A stretch of DNA of 64,000 nt from Powellomyces hirtus (GCA_025526995.1 JAHLKG010000032.1:1-64000), one strand, 5' to 3'. Shown: positions 26,790 through 38,650, counted from the stretch's first letter. The notes: generated by a model not told the origin, from the sequence alone. Program-made: numbers and translations.

Positions 26790-29767
26790 TCAATTGGAAA
26801 ACGCCCCGCCCAGCCTAATCTGTAGGATAGCGCTCATGACCAGGAGCGTCACCAGAATAATTGTCACAAAGAAAGGCCCCCAGCTAAACGCGACCGTCTC
26901 CTTCTTCATCCTGATGCGGCGCAGGCGCCAGATGTAAAGCAAGAAGGAGTAGATGATGATCCCGGCTGCGGCAAACGTCATGGCGGTGCCGTACTGTCGC
27001 AGCTGCGGGTACGCAGGCGTGACGAAATTGAACATTCCGGCGGCGAGGGCGCCGGTGATGACGCCCAGCTTGCACCACTGGATATAAGTACGTTCGTTTT
27101 GGATGAAAAGCTTGGGATCGATTCGGCGGGCTTTGACGAGGTTCTTTGCGGCCTTCTCAATCTCCTTCCGCACCTTTTTCGCTTTTTTGTCCGATTTTTC
27201 TGTCAGGACCTCGTCGCCGTCTTCGTCCTTCTTCTTCTTCTTGGCGCCCTCTTCCAAATCAAAGTCGTCCGCAAATCGGTTATCGGGCTTCCGCTTGACA
27301 TTGGTGCCGTACATAAAGTCGCGGAACGGTGCCCGCATGACTTGCCCGGCCGTGCGCTTACGCCGAGGGGGGCGGGTCTCGCCGTCTGTAGTGGGTAAGC
27401 GTTGATGGTCGGATGAAAATGCTCGCATAAAGGGGTTGAACGCGCTGGAATTGGAGGACGAAGAGGACATGCGCCATGATTTGGCCTTGAAAAACGAGTT
27501 CCGGCTGCTCTTTTTGTTGAGCGGGGGTCGCGTCTCGTTGGGACCGCCCGCGTCGAGCATCGAGATGGATACATGGCGGTTACGGCCGTCAGTTCCTGGG
27601 GTGTTTACGATATGGAGACCGTCGTGGACGATGACTGGGTCTCCCACAAGTGTTTCGTCGGATTTGGCATTTCGTATAACGTGTGAGGATGGTTCGACCG
27701 GTGGTGGGATGGCCCCACCGGTTACGATCTCGATTTCATCGACCGCGGGATCGGCGCGGTGAGGCGGAGGCTGATCAAATGGCATTGGCGAAGTAGGCGA
27801 GAATCGGATCGGGACACGCTCAAATGTAGCGACTTCAGCGGCGGGTGCTGGTCTGCCCATGAAATTCGAGACGGAAGCTGGGGATGGAGACCGAGTCTGT
27901 TGGTTGGTTGTGTCTCCCTGAGCTACGGCAGGGGCTTTGAGGCTGATCTGGCTGGCGGAGCGCTTGGAACTCAACGACGAGTCCCAGTCTGCGAGCGGGG
28001 TGGAGAACATGCCACTGGTTCGGTGGGACGAGAAGCTGTTTCGCTTCGTGGTTGTCGGGTCAGACTCGTCCGCTATGCCGGCGGGGACTGGTTTTCGGAT
28101 GTCCATCTCCACCTGAGAAAGCCACATGGGAAGGATGTTGACTTGGTCGGGGAAGAATTGGGCCACCCCGTGTCCAAATTTGGAGAACTTTGGTGCGCCT
28201 TCGACCTGCCAGCGATACAGATGATTAGCACGTCCACTCTTTGCTATGTTTGCTCGACACCGCATTATGAGCTTACCAAGTGGCCGCTAGTGAGCGCCTT
28301 GACCCACGCGGGAGCCTCTACACCGATATGGGACTGTAACTTGACTTCCAGGACAGCGTATGGAAATTCAATCACGTCCGCGGGGTGCAGGTAGTGGAAT
28401 GGGTACACGGTTCCCACATCGGTTCGACGCCAGTTTCTCCCTGACCGCTCCACACCGTTGTTGTCCTCTCGAATCATGCACAGTTGCGTGTCGAGGGACA
28501 TGCGGACGCGGTTATCGCCAGGGAGCTGGAAAGCGGTCCGGTTGTAGAAAGTGCGCACAGCGGGTTTGAGGCCGCGCTCCATAACCGACTTTTGGACTTC
28601 ACGGGCCATCTTCTCTTGCGCCTCAATCTCCTCCTCATCAATCTTTCCCTCTTGCCTCATTTTCGCAAACACCTTGTCCATCGAATATTCGCCGCGGAGA
28701 AATGCGTTGACATTCTTTTCTTTGATCGGGAAGCGCTCCTTGACGCTCTCGAGTCCGGAAAGCGGCTCGTGGTGCGTCTTGCGCTCAACGTAGATTAGCG
28801 GGTTGCTGGTCTTGCCGTAGAATCGCAGGCGGAGCGCCTCGGCTCCCTCCCGCTTTTCCATCCGGTCGTGGTAGAGGTCAAAGGTACCGTTGTCAAAGTA
28901 GATGGACGAAATGGCCGGGTCTGGCTCCGAATCACCTTTGAACAAGAGAACGGGTAGATGTTCCATGACGTGCAGCTTCACGGCCGTCACATTATCTATG
29001 AGAAAAGGGGGATACAAATCAAATGATGTTCTGGCAATGGCCAACAATGGTCGCATCTGAAACTTACCTGCGTGCACCCAGTACTTTTTGGTCTTGCGGA
29101 CAAAATTTCCACCACCGCTTGGTGCCTCGACCTTTTCTCTCTCCCCCTGCAGTCTCCACTGATCCCACAACTCGCTGAGCGAGTACAGCAGCGGATCAAA
29201 ATCGTCCTTTGTGTAGCCCTTTTGTTGCATCCTGAGCAGAAAAACGCTCTTCAACGTGAACCCCGTGCGTTTGTCATGCTTTTTCAAGATCTTCAAAACA
29301 GCGGTGTGGTTGAGCCGGAGGAACGCATAGAGTTGCTTGATTTGAGCGGCAATGTCGTATATCTCGGTTTCGTAGTCGTAGTCGGCTTCCAAGGTAGTGC
29401 TAGTGGCGGAGGCGGAGGCGGGAGCCGTGTTGGAGTTGGCGAGGGATGCGTGTAGCTTTTTGCGACAGAGAGTGGTGCGACGGTTGAATTCGGTCCATTT
29501 TGTTGCTTTGAACCGGTGCACCTTTTCAATCTCTTCTGACAAGGTGTCGGTGAAGAGAATCTCGCTGCTGGGCCCAAAGTCTTCGACCTTGAGCTGCTCC
29601 TTCAGATCTTCGTACGCTCTATAGAATCAATGGTCGCGCTGTTGAGATTCTTGTGATCTCGAGCTCTAGTGCCTGCCCAGGCCCCGTAGCCCATCTCTCG
29701 ATTCTTACATGTAATGCGCCGCCCACTCTGGGTGCGTTTCCTCAGCGAGATAGTTGCCAAACTTCAT
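26790..29767 (-). CDS. VTC4: VTC4-type polyphosphate polymerase (vacuolar transporter chaperone)
   Basis: Four exons: 29767-29709, 29618-29068, 28995-28277, 28205-26790; 914 residues. The first exon gives the SPX start MKFGNYLAEETHPEW, and splicing restores HYIAYEDLK, as in yeast Vtc4. The SPX domain (about 1-160) senses inositol pyrophosphates in this family. The central tunnel domain (about 200-440) has RLRFYG with the Arg pair and AVLEVKLQ with the metal-binding Glu, the residues used by Vtc4 to make polyphosphate from ATP; Vtc2/3 lack full activity. The C-terminus has a VTC1-like domain with three membrane helices (from about 820). It would act at the vacuole membrane. Compared with yeast (721 residues) it has about 200 extra low-complexity residues, rich in Ser, Pro, Lys and Asp, between the catalytic domain and the helices. 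Ends in TGA. Confidence 0.93.
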
Positions 29768-31196
29768 TTCAGAATCTCAATTTCCGACCCAAAAAAAGTT
29801 TGAGAAGAAAACGGAATGTCCGGCCGACAAGAACCAAGAATCCAACAAAGTCAAGTTGGCCAACTGCGGCCAGGGACGGCCATGGGGCTCTTTTGTTCCT
29901 TGGACCCTGCAGATCATCGCCGCCAACTACATCATGGACGTTGCAGGAACACAGGCTCTGTGTCATTGCGATTTGCATGGTCTTTTTTCCTCCTGTAGTG
30001 GTTGTTCTTACGGTAAACGGGTTTCAGGTCGGTCTTCCAAATGGCTAGGATGACTTCTTCTACTCTCCTTGTCCAACCTGCAGGAGTCAAAAGCGGGGAC
30101 GTTTGGAACCCACAAGGAACGCAAAAAAAAAGAAAAGAAACATCCACAACGCGAACGTCCTTGGGACCCATTCCCCGCCGGTTCACTACACCTTGCACCG
30201 GTGGTGAATGTACGATGGATCAGAACCGCGCTGAAATTCAGGAGAGAGAGAAGTGTGAAACGTTCGCGTAAGCCGAAAGCTCCCGTGCGTAGGAGATCCA
30301 ACGGTTGTTTTCTCCGCCTCGCAACCCTTTGGACCAAACGCATATTGAGCGCCACCACTGCAAAACGTCGCCACTTCCGCACTCTTTTAGTCTGATGCCA
30401 TTTTCAAGGAAAAGCTTTCTGTTCTCTTCGTACAGCGGTTTAGACATGAAAGATTTAATTTCGTATACAAGCCCATATGGAGCCCGACTAGACACTGAGT
30501 CCACATTCCAGGCCTAGTATCAGGTCCCCAAACATTTTGGAATTCAACGTTCCTGAAACATTTTAGAAAAACCGGGAAGTGTCCCATGGATGACGTCCTT
30601 CATGTGAAAACAAAAATCACAGGAAAAAAGGACAAAACGCGGACGCGCCACTCCTGAATCGATCGCGCTTCACGTAAGCCGCTGACATGAATGGCGGCGG
30701 AAGGAATCGACAACATTCGCTTTTGGAGTTGAGCGAAAACCTTCCACCTAGAATTTTGCCAAAAAATTCGAACGTTCTGCACATTGGCGTCGCGACAGCT
30801 CGCCATAGCCCTGCGTTTGTACAAGCATTCCAAGGTGCCATTTTCCCAGTAAAACCGCTCGCTATACCAGATCACACTGGCCACCTCTATACTATGTGTA
30901 CCTTCCGTGCCGCAGCTAGGCATCTTCCTCCAATGATTCCACCCGATCAAAGATACGAATCGCGGACGTGGGCAAGATGGAAACGAAACGAGCGAGTGCT
31001 TAAGCCGACTAAACCAGTGGATGCATGTGCAACACTGCGAGGACACGTTCTGCACAGATTCTACTCTGCTTATGGAGAGGAAAGACCTATACACAAGAGA
31101 CCTAAATACAAGACAAGAGCACTACCATTCTAGTCTAAATTGTCAAGGTGAAGAGGGTCTTCTCAGCAGTGAATAAGGAGACGGCACTGCAGCATT
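29768..31196. other. Intergenic region upstream of VTC4-type gene
   Basis: About 1.4 kb. The longest frames (30687-31133 plus and 30600-31094 minus) overlap on opposite strands and resemble no family I know. Probably promoter of the VTC4-type gene and the 3' flank of the DUF6604-type gene. Confidence 0.5.
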
Positions 31197-33731
31197 CTAC
31201 CTCGAAAATTTGCGCAAGGATCTGCACTCAAAGTCACCTTCGCGGTCCAGCCACGGCGCAAGCACATCTCCCGACACGGCCATGATCCTGCTGGAATAGG
31301 CATCATTCCGAATCTTCATTCGCTGACGAAGCAAATCCGATTCGCTCGCCAACAAGAACACCCAATTGGGGAGCCACGCCAGCTGAGCTTCGTTTTCAAA
31401 GTACTCGCTGCCAAAACACTTTGTGAAGATGGGATCAACCGCCTTGTGGAGATCGCGCAGGATGCTCAGGCAGCGCGTGTGCATTCGGATATAGTCGAAG
31501 CGGATCATGTCGCGTTCTGCATATAGTCCCGCTCGCAGGGTGGCGAGCAGCTGCAAGGGTGTCATAACGTGAGTGGAAGTCCAATTGCGACGCAGTTTGG
31601 CCGGGAAGTCTGTTTTGATCGACTTCTGGAGCAAATGATCCACGGCTTCGATAGTGAAGGGGGTGTCTTCTCCATCGCAAACACGTTTGCGGAAAATGAG
31701 AGAGACCGGAGAGCTCGCCGAAAGTCCCGAGGGACCCTGGGATGTTCCTTGGAGTCGGTTGCGATTCTGTCGCTTCTTTACGGCGCGCTCGGTCATCGCA
31801 AATTGTTGAGGGGACGTGCCCATCATATAGCTGATGCTCTTTAGCGATTCTAGCGGGGTGGTTGGGACTCGTCCCTTGAACATGCGTTCCTTGCCGTGAA
31901 TCTGCATAACATACTCCATGTCACCCCAAAGTTTCCCCTGCAAGACGTTGCTATAGTTGCAAGCTTCGTAAAGGTGGCCCGTGTAGGTAATAGTGCCCCA
32001 CGCGTCCGCCATTGCCATGCCGATCTCTTGCCCGTAGAGCTGCAGCTTGAACTGCATCATCCCACAAAGCCAAGGGTGTCGCCTCATTAGTGCAAAAGGC
32101 ACCAATGATTCTTTCAACTTCAGATTGTTCGCCAGCGTTTTCCGGGGAAGGTGCAACAGGTCCTCGATAATCCAACCCTGAATCCATTGATGAAAACCCA
32201 CTGTGGCCTGTTCATTGTGTGCCGGCCAATTCTCGAGCGGGACCTTGGGATTCTCTTCAGCCCGCTTTTTGAGTGACTCTATCATTTGAGAGCCGGCCAA
32301 ACGTAACACGGCCAATCCGCTGGCGGCTCGTTCGCGTAGAATGTTGTGAATGTCGACAAACACTTGCGTCGCAAACACCAAAGGCAAAGATATCCGTTTG
32401 GTGGCCGCGAAGATGCCAAACTCCTTAGTGAACTCATCTTTCAAGATGTCGTCGCGTTCCATGCGGCCCATCATCACGAGATCCGGCATACATACCATGA
32501 GCAACAGACGATCTTCGGTGATACGTTCCCGAATGGACATTTTCTCTCGATTGTCGCGCGGATTATAATGCCCAAACTGACCATTGTACCATGGGTAATC
32601 AGAAGGCGATATCGCGTTAGAGAGGGATGTCAAGATGGCATGAGCGGGGATGTAGAGAAACTGTGCCACATCGATCATCCGCATGTTGACCACGTCGTCC
32701 CTATGTTGCCGTGCCGATGGATCCTCTCCACGAGCGAAACATGCATAAACGAACAGAACGCCCGTTGCCGTTTCATAGTCCCCGATATCTGGATGCAAGC
32801 TGCAGAGATCATCCTGCATATCACGTACGAGATCGATTGCCGTATTGGTTGTAACGGAAGCGGTGATCAGATCAATTTTCCCCTCGCGATATTCGGACCA
32901 TGTCTCTTGGAGGAACAGGCGGATATTGTTTAAATCTTTGAAGAGACAATATAACATGAAGATGACCTCGCTTTCATCGTTCTCCATCGCCACCTCGTAT
33001 GTAGCATCCAAGCCAGATCCTTCGGGGGCGTACATCAAGGTCTCACTTTCTTTCTCTCCGACATCTGGAAGGTCATCAAACTCGTCAACTTTGAGCAAGG
33101 CGAACTGATTTTGTAGGTCGAGAGTAACGTTTTCAGTTTCAGCTTTGCTCTCGCTTTTCTGGTCTGGAGCAGTAGTCGGTTGACCCTTCTCCCAGGGGTT
33201 CAGCAGCGCAACAACGTCTTCCAAGATGGCGATGAAATGCCAATGACCATCGTCCTTTCTCTGCTTTCCCATCCCGCCACCAGGAAGACGACGGAACCAT
33301 TCGGCACAGCTTTTCCGGACCTGGATTGCTCGACGAGCAAACGCAAGCACTGTCCCTGGAACCGCAGCGCCAGCGGTAGCGATGTGTTTGGCCATATCCA
33401 TCAGTTGCTTAACAGTCAAGACATATCGTTGCTGCGAGTCTGGCGATGTTTTGGTAGGAGCAGCGGTCGCGCGAGCAACTTTCCTCGCTTTGCCTCTGGG
33501 ACGACCTTTGTGCACGTTAGCTATTGCGAGTTCGGTGGCGAACCCGAGTCTCTTTGAGTTAGTCACGAGCCATTGGATGAGACGATTGGTATCAGCCTTG
33601 TATCGCTTGTGGCTATCGGCCAGGAATTCTGGGAGTCTGGGCATTGCTCTTGCTCGCCGTGGAGCGCGAGGTACGACCGAGTTGAGGTCGCTGTGAGTCA
33701 CATTCGAAGGACTGATTCGAGCCGGAGACAA
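31197..33731 (-). CDS. DUF6604-type fungal protein of unknown function
   Basis: A single-exon protein of 844 residues. After a basic N-terminus, LPEFLADSHKRYKADTNRLIQWLV (given here only as the pattern LPxFL..S..RYKxDTN...WL) matches the opening of the DUF6604 domain common in filamentous fungi. The remainder is mainly helical, with no catalytic motif I can identify, no signal peptide and no membrane helix. A Lys/Arg-rich stretch (GRPRGKARKVARAT) near residue 75 could be a nuclear signal. The start was chosen at the first ATG of the long frame; a second Met at about residue 29 is also possible. It is divergent from the secreted protein gene at 34306, with about 570 bp between them. Function unknown. 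Confidence 0.75.
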   Translation of the reverse strand: MSPARISPSNVTHSDLNSVVPRAPRRARAMPRLPEFLADSHKRYKADTNRLIQWLVTNSKRLGFATELAIANVHKGRPRGKARKVARATAAPTKTSPDSQQRYVLTVKQLMDMAKHIATAGAAVPGTVLAFARRAIQVRKSCAEWFRRLPGGGMGKQRKDDGHWHFIAILEDVVALLNPWEKGQPTTAPDQKSESKAETENVTLDLQNQFALLKVDEFDDLPDVGEKESETLMYAPEGSGLDATYEVAMENDESEVIFMLYCLFKDLNNIRLFLQETWSEYREGKIDLITASVTTNTAIDLVRDMQDDLCSLHPDIGDYETATGVLFVYACFARGEDPSARQHRDDVVNMRMIDVAQFLYIPAHAILTSLSNAISPSDYPWYNGQFGHYNPRDNREKMSIRERITEDRLLLMVCMPDLVMMGRMERDDILKDEFTKEFGIFAATKRISLPLVFATQVFVDIHNILRERAASGLAVLRLAGSQMIESLKKRAEENPKVPLENWPAHNEQATVGFHQWIQGWIIEDLLHLPRKTLANNLKLKESLVPFALMRRHPWLCGMMQFKLQLYGQEIGMAMADAWGTITYTGHLYEACNYSNVLQGKLWGDMEYVMQIHGKERMFKGRVPTTPLESLKSISYMMGTSPQQFAMTERAVKKRQNRNRLQGTSQGPSGLSASSPVSLIFRKRVCDGEDTPFTIEAVDHLLQKSIKTDFPAKLRRNWTSTHVMTPLQLLATLRAGLYAERDMIRFDYIRMHTRCLSILRDLHKAVDPIFTKCFGSEYFENEAQLAWLPNWVFLLASESDLLRQRMKIRNDAYSSRIMAVSGDVLAPWLDREGDFECRSLRKFSR

Positions 33732-34305
33732 TTAGCGCACTGTAACCGGCTCTAATGACAACGTAGTAATAATTCCAGGGGGGGGGGGCGCTGCGCCTTC
33801 GTGTTACGCCTCCTTCCTTGTCCATCCGTTTTGGGGGCGGCGCGCGTCAGTTGTTTCAAATTTGATTGACATTTGGGTTGGCCGCAGCAACGACGCCCCA
33901 GTTATCGATAGTGTCACAAACAAACCAACCAAGCAGCCGAGAGAGCGACAAAGCAAGAGAGAGGGGCGAGAGAGAAAAGAGAGCGAGAGAGGAGACAGGG
34001 CGAGACAGCCGAGGGAGAGAACAACCTTCTTCTATCCCACCATCCTATGTCTAGACTATCGATACTAATACTAGGAGAGCTAGTCACTCAGTCAAAACAC
34101 AACTTTGTATCACTCGCTCACTCGTCACTCAACTCACTCCTCAGCCGCTAGCTACTTGTATGCCAAGCAAGAGAAAGGGGGAAAGACGCTGCCCCCCTCG
34201 CCGCGACGTATAAAAGCCTGCTGGTCGCTCCGTTTCCCCCGCTGCTTTCTCTCCCTCACCCACCACAGCTCCCTTTACACACTCCACTCCCCCCACATTC
34301 CCAAA
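33732..34305. promoter_or_regulatory. Divergent promoter region between DUF6604-type and secreted-protein genes
   Basis: Contains a poly-G run (33780-33788), a purine-rich GAGA tract (about 33938-34021) and pyrimidine-rich sequence just before the ATG at 34306. A clear TATA box serves the rightward gene. Confidence 0.6.
34209..34216 (+). promoter_or_regulatory. TATA box of secreted-protein gene
   Basis: TATAAAAG, 97 bp upstream of the ATG at 34306, a spacing consistent with a short 5' leader and strong regulated expression. Confidence 0.7.
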
Positions 34306-35097
34306 ATGAAGTCCACATTCGCCGCCGCCGCCTCTGTCCTGGCCTTTGCTGTCTCGGTCTCGGCCCAGCTGCCCCCTGGCCTTCTCAACCCTGCCCTCCC
34401 CGCCGAATGCTCAAGCCTCTTGACGCCCACCTTTATCAAAGCCGCCGGTGCCTGCGGCCTCGCTGAGCTTGCTCCAGCCTTCAGCAGTGTCGGCAATGGC
34501 GCCCCGCCCACCCCTGCTCAGACTAGCGCCCTCCTCACCGGCCTAGTAAACTCGCCCACCTTCCTTCCCGCAATGTGCGGAGCCGAGTGCTCAGCCGTCC
34601 TCACCGAAGCCAGCACCAAGCTCACCGCCGCCTGCGGAAACACCCCTCTCTTGGGCGCCAACGTCACCGGAAACGAGATGATCAAGGACGAGCCCATGGC
34701 GACCGCCTTCCTGGCCAAGCTGACCGCCAACGACGCCGTGTCCATCGTCTCTTACGTTCGCAAGGGCGTGTGCACCAAAAACGGAGCCGAGTTCTGCACC
34801 AAGACGCTGGTCACTGCCACCAACGGCATGCTCACCGAGGACGTTTGGGAGAAGCAGGTCTGCACTCCCTGCGGAAAGATTGTCATCGACGAGATCAACA
34901 AGACTGAAGGCCTCCCCGTCGAGCTCGGCGCTTACCTCAAGACCGAAACTGCCCCTCTGGCCGCCAAGGTTGCTGCCTGCCCTGCCGGCAGCACCGCCGC
35001 CGCAGCTGCCACTGCTCCCAGTGGTGCTGCCTCCAATGTCGTCGGTGCCTCGTTCGCTGGTGCCGCCGCCGCCGTCGCTGCCATGATCCTCGCTTAA
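34306..35097 (+). CDS. Secreted Cys-containing protein, probably GPI-anchored
   Basis: 263 residues from the ATG at 34306, which directly opens a signal peptide (MKSTFAAAASVLAFAVSVSA, cleavage likely before QLPPG). An upstream frame to 34105 lacks this logic. The mature part has about ten Cys residues spread as ECSS, ACGL, MCGAEC, ACGN, VCTK, FCTK, VCTPCG and ACPAG, which suggests a disulfide-stabilised wall or secreted protein. Two N-glycosylation sites (NVT, NKT). The C-terminus is an Ala/Ser-rich spacer and a hydrophobic Ala/Val tail with no charged end, as in GPI-anchor signals. Codon use is strongly C-ending, like a highly expressed gene. No known family recognised. Confidence 0.85.
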   Translation: MKSTFAAAASVLAFAVSVSAQLPPGLLNPALPAECSSLLTPTFIKAAGACGLAELAPAFSSVGNGAPPTPAQTSALLTGLVNSPTFLPAMCGAECSAVLTEASTKLTAACGNTPLLGANVTGNEMIKDEPMATAFLAKLTANDAVSIVSYVRKGVCTKNGAEFCTKTLVTATNGMLTEDVWEKQVCTPCGKIVIDEINKTEGLPVELGAYLKTETAPLAAKVAACPAGSTAAAAATAPSGAASNVVGASFAGAAAAVAAMILA

Positions 35098-35457
35098 AGC
35101 ATTTGCATGACCAACCTACGCTGGCAGTATATTTTTTAAACAAACATTATCTGTCGTTCCTCGTATGTACATTTCGTCCCCCAACCAATCCATTTAGAAT
35201 ATTTAGTGCATTTCTCTACCGTGCGTTCATTCAGAATTAAAGGTTGGAATATACAAAAACAATCAAACCTGTACACACAAAGTCCTTGCTGGGTCTGGAA
35301 GGAATTGTAAATGAAATAAGCGCAACCTTGTGCATTCTATGGCGTTGACGATCGAAAGAAGGTGGTGCTGTCACGCGTCTGTCGTAGATTTCCGAGGCCC
35401 ATCGCCATTCGCGGCAGAAGCTGGTCGGCTGCCCTTCAGGTGCTGTCTGCCCACCCA
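35098..35457. other. Intergenic, GPI-type protein to malonyl-CoA decarboxylase
   Basis: 3' flank of the secreted-protein gene and promoter of the next. No gene seen. Confidence 0.5.
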
Positions 35458-38171
35458 ATGATGCCTTTGCTACTCACTAGACTGCACCAGTATTCTCGAA
35501 GCAGCTGTCTTTTTCATTGCGCCCATCAGTTTCGAAGGACATCACCGGTTAGCCCATCCGCATAGGAGTCGGAATTACCTCTGACTAAACCCCCCGTCTT
35601 CCTTCGGGCAGGCAAACCATCACTTTCCAGATATTGATATAACAAAGGTCTTCCAATTACTGGGACGCCGCGGCAAACAATCGACAGCTACAGGAGCGTC
35701 ACCGCCACCCGAAACATCAAAAAGCCCCGTTGAGGACCACGACTGGAGTTCTCGCATCGAACCTAGCCCGACTGTTGCCCGCTTTTGGAGAGATATCATG
35801 AAAGTCGCCCGGAATCCAGGTAGGGTGTCCACATACCTGTCCTAGCTATGTGTGTGTGTGGATGGGCATACTGCTGACCGCGTCGACCTTTCCTGCCCGT
35901 CAGAACACGCCACGAGAGCGTTTGTGCCCAATGATGATAATGAAACGCCAACGAACGGCAGCATTGGCAGCAGTGGCGATGGAGACGATGTGCGCCAGCT
36001 GTTGCGGGCGACTATTCTGGCGCGGAAAGAACACGGAGGAGGCGACGTCCTCCCGGCTCTTCTCGCGCGGCGGTGTTGTGAATTCTACGCGGGTTTAGAC
36101 ATGGTGCGGGTCCCTTCACGTAACAGCATATCCAGCCATCACTCCACACGACACTCACCCAATTCTATCTTTTCTCTTCCTGGAAAACAGGACGAACGCA
36201 GCAACTTCCTCACCATCCTCGCCCGCGACTTTGACGTGGACCGCACACACGCGCTCGCCGCCGCCCAATCCTACATTGACAAATCCCATTCCCTCGATGA
36301 CGACCATGAGGGCCCCGTGTCGGCCACCCCGAGAATTAACCGCCACGAACGCGCGCTGCGGGCGGCGTTGCGGCCGTTGTATGAGCAGTTTTTTGATCAG
36401 ATTAATCGGCTGCCCGAGGGAATGGCGTTTCTGGTTGGGATGCGGGGTGATGTGCTTGTGAGTGATGAATGCAGATCGAACGGAATGTCCGTCTTCTTGT
36501 GTATCATGCTCATGGCCCCCATTCCGCAACCTCTAGAAAATCCTCCAGTCCCACCCAACTCCCCCGCTTCGTCACCTCTCCACCTCCCTCCTCACGCACC
36601 TCCAACAAACCTTCTCCACCACCACGCTCGACCTCCGACCCTTAACCTGGGAAACCACCCCCGCGTCCATTCTTGAACTTATCGCCCACTACGAAGCCGT
36701 GCATGCGGTCCCGACATGGCAGCAACTGAAACGACGCCTGATGGGGCCGAATCGATTGTGTTACGCATTCTTCCATAAAGGTATGCCGGGCGTGCCGTTG
36801 ACGTTTGTGATGGTCGCGCTCGTGGGGAGTGTGCCGGAGAGTGTGCAGGTAAGGCCGGGCGGGGCGGGGCGTCTTCCTATGTGTGGGGATGGGGTTCAGA
36901 TTGATTGATGTTGACTTTTGTGGATAATGCGTGTTAGGACATCCTCAATGACCCAGACCCGAATGCAACAGTCCCGACCGCGGGTGTGTTTTACTCCATC
37001 TCCTCATCTCAAAAAGGTACGTTTGCATCTCCCTCCATCTCCACCTTTTTTTCTCGCAGCTTCATCTCCATCAATTCCTCACACTCCTCGCCCCCCCACC
37101 GCCAGGTCTCTCGGGCGTCGACCTCGGCAACTTTCTCATCAAACGCGTCGTGGCGGAACTCCAGAGCCGCCACCCCACCACCAGCGGCGGAAGCCAGATC
37201 AAAACCTTTGTGACGCTCTCCCCGATACCCCGGTTCCGAATCTGGCTGGAAACGGCGCTGAATCATGAAATGACAATCAAGGGCCCGCCACCGGCACCGT
37301 TGTTGTTGGAGAGCGAGGTGGTGACGCTCGGCGAAGGTGCGGATGTAAAGATGTTCAAGGTATTTGGAAAGCCCTCTCCTCACTTACCGCGCGATTGTCG
37401 TGACCCCCACATATCCCCCACGTACCACTCACATGCCACATTACCCCAGACCCTCCTTGAACAGAACCACCTCACGCCCGCCCTAAAACCCATCCTCCTC
37501 CGCCTCTGCGCACGGTAAGCCGAAAAGCCTCCTTGTTGTTCAAGTCCCTTCCTCTCCCCCCTGCCCTCGAACTTGGGTCCTAACCCACTCTTGATACGTG
37601 TCACCCCCCAGATACCTCCTGCTAGAGAAGAAACGCGCGGCGATCCTGGACCCGGTCGCCAACTTCCACATTCGAAATGGCGCGTGTGTGCAGCGACTGA
37701 ATTGGATGGGCGATACGTCTGGTAAGAAAACCGAACAAAAAAAAAAAAAAAACACGGCACCCCCTTTCCCCCACTGCTAACCCGTTTGCGAATTCTCCTC
37801 TCTTTCAATTCTTGTTTTCCTTTTCGTTTTTTTTTTCCGCTGTAGAAAAAGGCATTGCCCAATCCTACGGCATCATGGTCAACTACAACTACGTCCTGCC
37901 GCGCTTGCACGAAAACAACATGCGCTACCTCCTCGACGGCACCGTGCCCGTCATCCAACCCGTTGTCGACGATAGTGTAAAGTGGGCCGTGGCCCAAGCC
38001 ACCACCCTCGTTGATAAAACGACCACCACTACCAACAACAACAACAACAACAACGGCGATGATCATGCCATGGCCGCTGCGCAGGACAGCCGGAAGGTGG
38101 CCAAGATTGCGTTGGTGACGGTGGATGTGGATATGGATGCCGGGACACGCCCGCCACAGCCGAAATTATAA
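35458..38171 (+). CDS. MLYCD: Malonyl-CoA decarboxylase
   Basis: Ten exons predicted, all phases consistent: 35458-35547, 35612-35819, 35904-36103, 36191-36457, 36537-36848, 36938-37016, 37106-37359, 37450-37514, 37612-37721, 37846-38171; 636 residues. It converts malonyl-CoA to acetyl-CoA and CO2, relieving malonyl-CoA inhibition and clearing malonate-derived CoA. Family signatures: EGMAFLVGMRGDVL, LTWETTPASILELIAHYEAVH, CYAFFHKGMPGVPLTFVMVAL, FVTLSPIPRFRIWLE, and ANFHIRNGACVQRLNWMGD with the likely catalytic His. The first exon (MMPLLLTRLHQYSRSS...) is rich in Arg, Leu and Ser with no acids, like a mitochondrial presequence; the extreme C-terminus is PKL, close to the peroxisomal SKL signal. 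It also carries an Asn run and a low-complexity insert near the end. Longer than the human enzyme (493). The first two exons are the least certain. Confidence 0.9.
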
Positions 38172-38650
38172 AAGCGAACGAGAAACGAGAATGGGGCGGA
38201 CGCGGAGGAGTAGGAACATCAAAGCACAATCTCCCCATTCACACCCCCCACACACAAATACGCGCCGAGCCATCTCTCTTTTATTTCTATAGCGGGAAAA
38301 CCAAAATACATCCACTCTCTTTTTTGACTTAATGTGGTCGCGGATGAGCTGGGTTCATTTTTTTGATTTATTTTTTCGCCATGTAGGTTTTTTTTGTGCT
38401 CCCGTTGATATTAGATCCTCTTTCTGTATACATTTTTTTCCATTTAGGTAGATGTACACTATCCCACTTTTACAAGCTTGAAGCGCGACGGGGAGGGGGG
38501 GGGGGGGGTAATGGTAAGGGATGCGCTCTGTAGTATGTAGTTTCGTTACCGAGCGGAGAGGATGGGGGGCAACAACAATTCTATTCCATTCCCCCATCCT
38601 TCGAGGCTATTTCAACCAGTGGTTCTTGGGGTTTTACATTCCATCTCAAT
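38172..38650. other. Convergent intergenic region
   Basis: Shared 3' flank of malonyl-CoA decarboxylase and the D-serine dehydratase-like gene. Has a poly-G run around 38490-38507 and T-rich stretches; no gene. Confidence 0.5.

Noticed and set aside
27759..28394. 211-residue plus-strand frame
   Set aside because: It is antisense to the VTC4-type gene and crosses its intron boundary; a shadow.
30600..31133. Overlapping 164- and 148-residue frames on opposite strands
   Set aside because: No recognisable similarity and no splice or start context; one must be a shadow and neither is convincing.
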